From JAFGPF01 sp964500415 (GTDB lineage: Bacteria; Chloroflexota; Dehalococcoidia; Dehalococcoidales; RBG-16-60-22): 11,974 bases of DNA. The translations under genes and the position numbers were made by a program. How positions within the stretch are numbered: position 1 is the stretch's first letter; every line of letters begins with the position of its first letter. Shown in pieces: positions 1-5,560 of this stretch. Location of the stretch: contig CAZCOB010000055.1 in assembly GCA_964500415.1 (NCBI GenBank), positions 1 to 11,974 of the forward strand. The letters run 5' to 3'. The notes beneath the pieces were generated by a model that saw only the letters and a list, made by a program, of their open reading frames with translations, made no database searches and was not told the DNA's origin.

Positions 1-627
1 ATAGCCGCCGGCTTTACCAAGGCGCCCTTTGATGTAGTTGGCGATACCCTCAGGGGCACCCGGGGGGTAATGGTGGATATGTACCGCCAGCCAGACAAGC
101 TACTTGAAGCCATGGATAGGCTGACCCCCTTAATGATTAAGATGGGGATAGACACCGCTATGATGGCCGGACACCCCATAATATTCATGCCTCTGCATAA
201 AGGCGCTGATGGCTTCCTCTCCGATGAACAGTTCAAGAAGTTCTACTGGCCTACCTTTAAAAAAGTCATGATGGGCTTGATTGCCGAGGGGGTTGTACCG
301 ATGCCGGCAGCAGAGGGGCACTGGACCACGCGTCTGGAGATTATGAGCGACTTACCCAAGGGCAAGACCTTGTGGATGATCGACCAGAGCGACATAGCTA
401 AAGCCAAGAAAACAATCGGCAAGGTGGGTTGCCTATTCGGCAACGTGCCCTCCGACCTGTTGGTCGTCGGCACACCCCAGCAGGTGAAGGACTACGTCAA
501 GAACCTCATCGATACCTGCGCCAAGGGCGGCGGTTATATCGTGAGCAATGGCGCTTTCTTTGATCAGGCCAAACCGGAGAACGTCCACGCCATGGTCGAC
601 GCCGCCAGGGAATACGGCGTTTATTAG
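1..627 (+). CDS. Uroporphyrinogen decarboxylase-family (MtaA/UroD-like) methyltransferase, 3' part
   Basis: The reading frame is open from the first base, so the gene begins before the window; 208 residues of the C-terminal part are present. It looks like the UroD/MtaA superfamily, TIM-barrel enzymes that in anaerobes move methyl groups between corrinoid proteins and acceptors. Supporting stretches are LRGTRGVMVDMYRQPDKL near the left edge, LPKGKTLWMIDQSDI in the middle, GNVPSDLLVVGTPQQVKDY, and the ending AKPENVHAMVDAAREYGVY. It is not a heme-pathway UroD by style. In MtaA-type enzymes zinc is held by an H-x-C pair and a later Cys. Here the corresponding places read HWT (His codon 319-321) and NGA, so the usual thiol ligands appear absent. 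A terminator follows 38 bases after the stop, and the next gene encodes a corrinoid-activation-like protein. Family assignment is firm; the substrate is unknown. Confidence 0.85.
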   Translation: MAAGFTKAPFDVVGDTLRGTRGVMVDMYRQPDKLLEAMDRLTPLMIKMGIDTAMMAGHPIIFMPLHKGADGFLSDEQFKKFYWPTFKKVMMGLIAEGVVPMPAAEGHWTTRLEIMSDLPKGKTLWMIDQSDIAKAKKTIGKVGCLFGNVPSDLLVVGTPQQVKDYVKNLIDTCAKGGGYIVSNGAFFDQAKPENVHAMVDAAREYGVY

Positions 628-665
628 TGGACACATAACAGGCCAGGCCTGTAAAATAATAGCTG

Positions 666-715
666 AAAAGAGGGTGTGCACCGGGGCATGTTCTGCGGCA
701 CACCCTCTTTTTATT
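666..715 (+). terminator. Rho-independent terminator after the UroD-like gene
   Basis: A perfect 14-bp stem is formed by AAAAGAGGGTGTGC (666-679) and GCACACCCTCTTTT (698-711). The loop has 18 bases and the 3' arm runs into a T-rich tail (708-715). It lies between the UroD-like gene and the SD of the MetH-activation-like gene, so those two genes are probably not one simple transcript, although they are functionally related. Confidence 0.9.
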
Positions 716-739
716 CAGGCCACACCAAGGTGAGGAATT

Positions 740-1429
740 ATGCCCGTAATTAATGATATCCGCCTTAACCTGAAAAAGAACGAAGTACTGCGCCGTGAAG
801 GATTCAGGGGATATTCAATAGTCAGACCGGAGATAAAAAGCCTGGTCGAGGAGTTGCTCAAAGAGTTAAACAACACCAACCTGCTGGAACCGACTACAGC
901 CTATGAAATTTACCCCGTTACAGGAATAGACCCCGACCGGGTGACACTGGAAGGCGACGCAGCAATTAACGGCTCGCTATTGCCTTCGACCTTCCCAGAA
1001 GCCAAAGAGATTGCTGCGGTCGTCTGCACTATCGGCCCTGGACTGGAAAAACAGGTAACGGCCTACAGTAAAAGCGGCGAGACCCTGCGCGCCATGCTAC
1101 TGGATGGAATGGGGAGTGCCGCCGTAGACATGCTGGCCATAGAAACCTCCCGCCTAATTTTCGGGGATGCTTCAAAACGCGGCCTCCAGGCAAGCAGCCC
1201 GGTCAATCCGGGCATGCCCGGCTTACCCATCACCGAGCAGTGGAATTTACTGGAGCTGGCCCGTGCCGGCGACATCGGCGTGAGCCTGACGTCGTCGGGA
1301 ACCATGGTACCACGTAAATCGACTTCCCTGATAATCGCCATCGGACCGAAGATGAAAAGGTGGACCCAGGCAGAAATTTGCGCCGGCTGCAACCTCCGGG
1401 AAACCTGCCCCTATAGCGTTATCAAGTAA
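740..1429 (+). CDS. Vitamin B12-dependent methionine synthase activation-domain-like protein
   Basis: This is a stand-alone protein of 229 residues that resembles the S-adenosylmethionine-binding reactivation domain of MetH. Such free domains occur in anaerobes next to corrinoid methyltransferases and are thought to help reduce and remethylate inactive Co(II) cobamide. Visible signs are GFRGYSIVRPEI (21-32), AVVCTIGPGLE (93-103), a hydrophobic helix around DGMGSAAVDMLAIE (122-135), the PGMPGLPITEQ segment (157-167) in the place of the SAM-binding loop, and SGTMVPRKSTSLIIAIG (186-202), which matches the core P-x2-S-x-S strand. The C-terminus carries C214-x2-C217-x5-C223, a cysteine cluster that MetH itself lacks and that could hold an iron-sulfur centre or metal (inference). 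An AGGTGAGG ribosome site (729-736) precedes the ATG. The neighbouring UroD-like methyltransferase fits the role. Confidence 0.82.
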   Translation: MPVINDIRLNLKKNEVLRREGFRGYSIVRPEIKSLVEELLKELNNTNLLEPTTAYEIYPVTGIDPDRVTLEGDAAINGSLLPSTFPEAKEIAAVVCTIGPGLEKQVTAYSKSGETLRAMLLDGMGSAAVDMLAIETSRLIFGDASKRGLQASSPVNPGMPGLPITEQWNLLELARAGDIGVSLTSSGTMVPRKSTSLIIAIGPKMKRWTQAEICAGCNLRETCPYSVIK

Positions 1430-1526
1430 AGAAGAAGGAGGAAACCGGCTACTTCATTTCAACACAGCTTCGTAGTAAAATAGTGTCAAAGCCGGCCTGT
1501 TCCACGCCATACCGGGGAGTGTGAAA

Positions 1527-2990
1527 TTGAAATCGTTAAATATCATATGCCGGATATCTTTACTGATAATACTCGCCGCCACGTTCATCGCCCTGCCCTC
1601 GCCGTCAAGAGCCGACGGCGGGCCGATTGTCGGCCCTCACCTGTGGGCATTCTTGAAGGAGGGACAGCAGATTGCCGTCATAACGCTGAGGGATACGGAG
1701 ACGGCCGAGGTCGACTTGTTCATCTCCATGCTTGATAGCACCGGTGAATCGCACGAAGTAGTCTTCTTCGTACCCCTCGGATTTGACCCGGCGAAGTTCG
1801 ATGTCCACGAGCAAAATTCCCTGACGTTCGATAGATATAAAACCGAAAATTGGGACACAATCCTTCACGAAGACGCTGAGAGAAAGCAGATGGCCATAAA
1901 CTCCCTGTTCGGCGCGACGCTGCTGACCAACGGCATCTGGCTGCTCCCGCTGTGGATACCCGTTATTCTCTCCGGCTGCGCCGCCCCGTTGCCGGAGGCA
2001 ACCTTCGAGACGGATAGCTCTCAGGTCGACATCTACGGCCTGGATGACAACACTGACCTCGAAGGTTTAATAAGCACTACCGGACTGGACCCTTCGGTGC
2101 GGGAAACCCTCATACGACTCCGCGGACAAAAAATAGCCGTGGTTACGCTCCAGACCCAGGCGCGTGGCACCGGAGACGGTCCCGATGAAACCCGGGGCTC
2201 CGGCGAGCCGGGCATTCACCTCTATTGGTCTACCTTACTGGCACCCGGCGAAACCGGGGCGACCTACGCCTACCCGCTGGGGACAGGAGCCGCCTGGTCG
2301 CACCCCATCGAGATGACACGCGTCTACGTGGCGGCGGAGCGGGGAATCGACTTCAGCGTACAGTATCCCCGATTGGGCGTTAATGCCTCCGGTCGCAAGG
2401 GTACCAGGGAGCAGCGAATTACCAGTTATCTCGACGTCGCCGCCTACGCCGTAGACGAGGCGTACAGCGAGCACTGGCACGTCTGGCGGGCAACCTATAC
2501 CCAGAGCAACGCAGCGGAGGATATCATCATAACCGTCCGGCCGCAGAGCATCCTGAGTAAAATATACGCGGGCATGCAGGCGGCAGGAAACGGCCCGGTA
2601 GCTCTGATAATTGGCTTGATTACGGCACTGGCTTTCTGGCTCCTGGGCTGGCGCTACCTGATGCCGCGCCTGCTACGTACAAGCTCCCCGGTAGAAATCA
2701 GCCAATTATGGGCAATCTGCTTGAGGTATATCGGCATTAACCTGGCATTAATGATTCCCGGCGCGATTTTATACATGATGTGGTCTTTTTCAGGGAGCAA
2801 CCTCATACTGGCTTTACTGTTTATATTGTTCGGAGGAGTCAGCGTTATTATCTACACCGCCAGCCGCCTCCGCCGCCTGAGGAGTAACAGGATCCAGACA
2901 ATAAAAGCTTTCGTCCTGGTGACACTGGCCAGCAACGGCGCCTACCTGATTGTTGCCGTCATATACGCCGCACTTACCGGTATAATTTAA
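1527..2990 (+). CDS. Exported multi-pass membrane protein, DUF2330-like N-terminal region
   Basis: The encoded protein is about 487 residues. It starts with a signal peptide (hydrophobic stretch near residues 9-26, likely cleavage after PSRA). The mature start ADGGPIVGPH and the following beta-rich region with FFVPLGFDP recall DUF2330 proteins, but the match is loose. A second hydrophobic stretch lies near residue 131-151 (GIWLLPLWIPVIL). A soluble domain covers about 165-340, and four hydrophobic helices follow (about 356-378, 396-418, 425-444, 460-484). GQQIAVITL (near 47) and GQKIAVVTL (near 200) look like an internal repeat. Start choice: GTG at 1521 is one base from the GGAG at 1516-1519, whereas TTG at 1527 lies seven bases from it, so TTG is preferred. 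The frame is open from GTG as well. The gene converges on the SDR gene with a 13-base gap. Function is unknown; a surface or envelope role is inferred. Confidence 0.75.
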   Translation: MKSLNIICRISLLIILAATFIALPSPSRADGGPIVGPHLWAFLKEGQQIAVITLRDTETAEVDLFISMLDSTGESHEVVFFVPLGFDPAKFDVHEQNSLTFDRYKTENWDTILHEDAERKQMAINSLFGATLLTNGIWLLPLWIPVILSGCAAPLPEATFETDSSQVDIYGLDDNTDLEGLISTTGLDPSVRETLIRLRGQKIAVVTLQTQARGTGDGPDETRGSGEPGIHLYWSTLLAPGETGATYAYPLGTGAAWSHPIEMTRVYVAAERGIDFSVQYPRLGVNASGRKGTREQRITSYLDVAAYAVDEAYSEHWHVWRATYTQSNAAEDIIITVRPQSILSKIYAGMQAAGNGPVALIIGLITALAFWLLGWRYLMPRLLRTSSPVEISQLWAICLRYIGINLALMIPGAILYMMWSFSGSNLILALLFILFGGVSVIIYTASRLRRLRSNRIQTIKAFVLVTLASNGAYLIVAVIYAALTGII

Positions 2991-3003
2991 AAACAGCGTA
3001 CCT

Positions 3004-3771
3004 CTAAAGCATCACGGTGCCGCCGTCGATATAGAGCACCTGACCGGATATGAAATCGGAATCGTCCGAGGCCAGGAATATGGCCGCCCCCACCAGGTCG
3101 CCCGGCTGCTCACGCCGCTGCATAGACTGTTCCGCAGTAGCCAGCTCGAACGTCTGGTCGCTACCCTCCTGCTCCAGACTGGCCTCGGAAGCCGTGTATC
3201 CCGGCGCGATAGCGTTGACATTAATATTCGAGGCACCCAGAGCGTGTGCCAGGGCGTGAGTCAGCGTGTAAACGGCCCCTTTGCTACAGGAATACGGCAG
3301 GAAAAACGAAGCCGCAGGGACCCGGGCGACATTAGAAGCTACATTAATAATTTTACCCTTGCCCGCTTTTTCCATCAGGGGAACTATCGCCTTACAGACC
3401 AGCCAGGTTCCCCGAACATTCACCGTTAAGATTCGGTCCCATTCTTCGGGCGTCCAGAGATTCCAGGGCTTGGCATTAAGGCCGCCCCATACGGCAGCAT
3501 TATTAAGGAGAATATCCACCCTGCCGTACTTCTTCATAACCTCATCCGCTATCTTCTGGGGCTGGTCCTCGTGGGCAATATCGGCCTCCACTATGGCTAC
3601 TTCCCCGCCTTTAGCTTTTACCTCATTAACCGTGCCTTCAGCCCTTTTAAGATTAGTGGTAGTTAACAGCAGTTTGGCCCCTTCCTCGGCGAACCTTAAG
3701 GCAAACGCCTTCCCGATGCCGCGGCTGGCCCCGGTGATAACAGCTACCTTGCCCTGTAATACTGGTGACAT
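3004..3771 (-). CDS. SDR family NAD(P)-dependent oxidoreductase (FabG-like)
   Basis: This is a complete classical short-chain dehydrogenase/reductase of 255 residues, the normal length. The Rossmann cofactor motif TGASRGIG is at 13-20 and NNAA at 90-93. The catalytic residues are N118, S146, Y160 and K164 (Y-S-C-S-K), and the family-typical end SGQVLYIDGGTVML is present. The residue after strand 2 is Thr/Asn-rich (LTTTNLKRAE) without the usual Asp, which leans toward NADP(H) but does not settle it. It probably oxidises a secondary alcohol or reduces a ketone in the cytoplasm; the substrate cannot be read from sequence. The ATG is preceded by a strong AAAGGAGG site seven bases upstream. The gene is transcribed alone, convergent with the membrane-protein gene and in the same direction as the C_GCAxxG gene, 126 bases away. 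Confidence 0.95.
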   Translation of the reverse strand: MSPVLQGKVAVITGASRGIGKAFALRFAEEGAKLLLTTTNLKRAEGTVNEVKAKGGEVAIVEADIAHEDQPQKIADEVMKKYGRVDILLNNAAVWGGLNAKPWNLWTPEEWDRILTVNVRGTWLVCKAIVPLMEKAGKGKIINVASNVARVPAASFFLPYSCSKGAVYTLTHALAHALGASNINVNAIAPGYTASEASLEQEGSDQTFELATAEQSMQRREQPGDLVGAAIFLASDDSDFISGQVLYIDGGTVML

Positions 3772-3778
3772 ATTTACC

Positions 3779-3801
3779 TCCTTTTATTTTTTAAAATAAG
3801 G
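3779..3801 (-). promoter_or_regulatory. AT-rich inverted repeat over the SDR ribosome site
   Basis: Read on the plus strand, CCTTTTATTTT is followed by AAAATAAGG, forming a palindrome with a two-base bulge. In the SDR transcript the right arm would include the AAGG of its Shine-Dalgarno sequence. It could be a weak RNA hairpin that masks the ribosome site, an operator, or chance in AT-rich DNA. TATAAT-like runs lie just upstream, but no convincing -35 was found. Confidence 0.3.
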
Positions 3802-3897
3802 CCAAATACATTATATTATATTATTCTATATTTTTCTTATATCCCGCCGGGTATTATTGCCGGCAGCCGTAACCAAAAGAATAAAAGGCCGCATTAA

Positions 3898-4392
3898 TCA
3901 TATTAATTTATTCTGCTCGAATTCATCCAGTACGGCCTCTACAGTCCATACCGCCGTTTCTTTAATCTTGCACCCGTCAGACACCCCAAGGTACTCATCA
4001 GTCATCTCAGGTATTCTGAAGTCCCAGGCCTTACCGTAATGCTTTATCTGAATGTCCTTACACAACTGAGAGCGGTATTTTTCGTCAGATCTATCCAGAA
4101 TGTACCTCCAGACGATATCATATCCGTCACCTATGATACTCATATCCTTTCCCCGGTTACCACGGGAAAACGCGAGACACGTGCCAACGGCCAGTCTGCC
4201 GCCGATAATGGCGCCACAGGCACCATTGGTAGTGACACCGACACCACCGGTTAGAAGACACAGGCCAGGGAAAATCTTATCTTCCGTATCCTCGTTAATG
4301 ACAGCTACCCCTCCCCACTTCAGAGCATCAACAACAGCCAGAAAAACGCACTGGGAACAACCGCTGTATTTCTTTTCGTACTCTACGGCCAA
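3898..4392 (-). CDS. C_GCAxxG_C_C family redox-active protein, apparent N-terminal frameshift
   Basis: The uninterrupted frame encodes 164 residues of the C_GCAxxG_C_C family, small cysteine-rich proteins presumed to be redox-active and found mostly in anaerobes. The signature is complete: SGCSQCVF (C12, C15), C45, TGGVG (48-52), the core ACGAIIGG with C59, C72, then C111 and C141 near the end. The only start in this frame is TTG at 4392. The sequence upstream of it stays in frame back to a TAA and has no other start. The usual helix before the first Cys pair is encoded in a different frame from ATG 4442 and joins this frame only by a -1 change in a run of seven A (see the separate entry). 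Either the protein starts at TTG and is short, or it is made by slippage, or the run is miscounted. The gene follows a candidate promoter at 4552-4580. Confidence 0.82.
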   Translation of the reverse strand: MAVEYEKKYSGCSQCVFLAVVDALKWGGVAVINEDTEDKIFPGLCLLTGGVGVTTNGACGAIIGGRLAVGTCLAFSRGNRGKDMSIIGDGYDIVWRYILDRSDEKYRSQLCKDIQIKHYGKAWDFRIPEMTDEYLGVSDGCKIKETAVWTVEAVLDEFEQNKLI

Positions 4393-4442
4393 CTCGCCCG
4401 TTTTTTTATGATTTCTTTTGGGGTCTTTTTAAGCTGAATCAT
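4393..4442 (-). other. Displaced 5' end of the C_GCAxxG gene with A7 slippery run
   Basis: From ATG 4442 the minus strand reads MIQLKKTPKEIIKK and then leaves the family frame, stopping at a TAG a few codons later. If the ribosome steps back one base on the A7 run (4401-4407), the reading continues as TGELAVEYEKKYSGCSQC, which is what the family normally has ahead of the Cys pair. The run is in register as ATA-AAA-AAA-CGG, the X-XXY-YYZ layout used for -1 frameshifting. The AGGTGAG ribosome-like site abuts the ATG, which is closer than usual. Confidence 0.6.
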
Positions 4443-4551
4443 CTCACCTGCTTGTATGATATTTGATATTTTACATTACTGAATGACGCGTCCGGCATTA
4501 TCATGACACCGCGTTACCGAAAGGCCTGGCTGTAAATAAACAACCTAGAAA

Positions 4552-4580
4552 AATCTACATCACCACTTCACGCGTGTCAA
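4552..4580 (-). promoter_or_regulatory. Candidate sigma70-type promoter for the C_GCAxxG gene
   Basis: On the minus strand a perfect TTGACA (4580-4575) is followed after 17 bases by TAGATT (4557-4552), which matches the -10 consensus at four of six places. It points at the C_GCAxxG gene with a leader of roughly 100 bases. An 8-bp palindrome CACGCGTG (4569-4576) touches the -35 box and could be an operator. Confidence 0.5.
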
Positions 4581-4648
4581 GTTTACAACTTTTATATGAC
4601 TATACACACTGTTTACGGAACTCAGTGCCTGCAGGTAATCATTCAGGT

Positions 4649-4677
4649 TTGACAATACCACTTAGCTGGCCTATTAT
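4649..4677 (+). promoter_or_regulatory. Near-consensus sigma70-type promoter for tRNA-Pro
   Basis: TTGACA (4649-4654), a 17-base spacer and TATTAT (4672-4677) give an almost ideal promoter. The predicted start lies about 30 bases before the tRNA, as expected for a strongly expressed stable RNA. It is arranged back to back with the minus-strand promoter at 4552-4580. Confidence 0.8.
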
Positions 4678-4713
4678 TTATTATGTTGTTCCCCCGATAC
4701 ACAGTTTACTTTG

Positions 4714-4790
4714 CGGGGCGTAGCGCAGCTTGGTAGCGCGTCTGAATGGGGTTCAGAAGGTCCCCGGTTCAAATCCGGGCGCCCCGACCA
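4714..4790 (+). tRNA. tRNA-Pro, anticodon GGG
   Basis: A full cloverleaf of 77 bases, including an encoded CCA, can be folded by eye. The acceptor CGGGGCG (4714-4720) pairs with CGCCCCG (4780-4786). The D stem is GCGC/GCGC (4723-4726, 4736-4739). The anticodon stem is TCTGA/TCAGA (4741-4745, 4753-4757) with loop ATGGGGT. The T stem is CCCGG/CCGGG (4763-4767, 4775-4779) with loop TTCAAAT. The anticodon at 4748-4750 is GGG, followed by G37. The C1-G72 pair with A73 is the bacterial proline identity set. A truncated esterase lies immediately downstream, which suggests past insertion or loss at this tRNA end. Confidence 0.97.
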
Positions 4791-4856
4791 CAGCCTCAAG
4801 ATTAGATGGCGAGACTCTCTGATACAATAACTCTAGGGCGGGTCCGTAAATGAAAA

Positions 4857-5354
4857 ATGGTTACTGCTACACGCCCAATAGCACAGCCAGGGACTTCACT
4901 CAAGTCTCTGGTGACAGTGGCCGGCCCCCCAATAAGGATGCCCGGAATTGTCCCGGACTATGTGACCATGTTTAACAGCGGGAACAAGATGGGTGTTAAG
5001 AGTTACGCCTATATCTTCGCCCAGGTACCGAGAAGGTGGAAAGAGGAGGGTTTAATCGCTCCCCACGCGCTTGATCTTATGTATATTTTTTGCCATACTG
5101 ATGACCCAACGATGTGGTCTAATATGTACTTCAAGTTCGGTGCTAGACATTCGAACTCGGGAGCGACGGTCGCGGATCTAAAGGTCTCTCAGTCAATGAT
5201 GCGCATGTGGACTCAGTTTGCCAAAACGGGAGACCCGAACGTCGAAGGGCTGATTACTTGGCCGGCCTACGAGGCGACCACTGACAAGTACCTCTATATA
5301 GCCGAGCCGCTACAGGTGAAATCAGGTTTCTCTGAAGTCGGCCCCGCGAAGTAG
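4857..5354 (+). pseudogene. Carboxylesterase type B, C-terminal remnant
   Basis: The frame gives 165 residues that match only the last third of type B carboxylesterases, which are usually about 450-550 residues. Homology begins near IVPDYVTMFN (31-40). It includes SYAYIFAQVP (49-58), the catalytic His region PHALDLMYIF with H70, and the end signature MWTQFAKTGDPN (117-128) followed by WPAYEA. The nucleophile Ser elbow and the acidic residue belong to the missing N-terminal part, so it cannot be an active hydrolase. An in-frame TGA at 4851 closes the frame six bases upstream of the ATG, and the first 30 residues look unrelated to the family. No convincing ribosome site sits at this ATG. It lies 66 bases after tRNA-Pro, so the upstream part was probably lost by an integration or deletion event there. 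The surviving part has no stop, which suggests a recent event or residual expression. Confidence 0.7.
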
Positions 5355-5356
5355 CG

Positions 5357-5379
5357 AATTCGGCGGGGCGCCGCCAATT
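5357..5379. repeat. GC-rich hairpin after the esterase remnant
   Basis: AATT-C-GGCGG (5357-5366) and CCGCCAATT (5371-5379) form a nine-pair stem with one bulged C and a four-base loop. An alternative stem pairs GCCCCGC at the gene end (5341-5347) with GCGGGGC (5363-5369). No T-run follows, so it is not a typical intrinsic terminator; it may be a processing or stability hairpin, or the end of a lost element. Confidence 0.5.
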
Positions 5380-5560
5380 GGCAACGCTCCTTCCCTTTCA
5401 TGAATCGACTCGTCTTTTACCGGGCTACAATCTAGCCGCCAATTTATAGTATTTTGTGCAATCGGTTAATATTAGCTTGAAAATTGCAGTACCCTGCACT
5501 TTTAGATGAAAAGTATGATGCGAAGTGCACTATTTGGACATCAAGTCAGTAAATATTTAG

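Noticed and set aside
130..703. Overlapping minus-strand frames within the UroD-like gene and its terminator
   Set aside because: They are shadows of the plus-strand coding frame, which has clear family motifs.
1437..1500. AGGAGG followed by CCGGCT / AGCCGG inverted repeat after the MetH-activation-like gene
   Set aside because: No start codon follows the AGGAGG at a useful distance, and the stem is six pairs with a loop of about 40 bases.
1890..1979. Internal start at Met124 (GTG numbering) giving a separate lipoprotein ending its signal at LSGC
   Set aside because: The upstream frame is continuous with a good signal peptide, and no clear ribosome site precedes this Met; one protein is simpler.
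3846..3864. GCCGG / CCGGC hairpin downstream of the C_GCAxxG gene, considered as terminator
   Set aside because: Only five pairs with a nine-base loop, and no T-run after it on the minus strand.
5495..5529. Inverted repeat TGCACTT / AAGTGCA downstream of the molybdoenzyme gene, considered as its terminator
   Set aside because: The arms are only 7 bp with a 21-base loop and no T-run follows on either strand.
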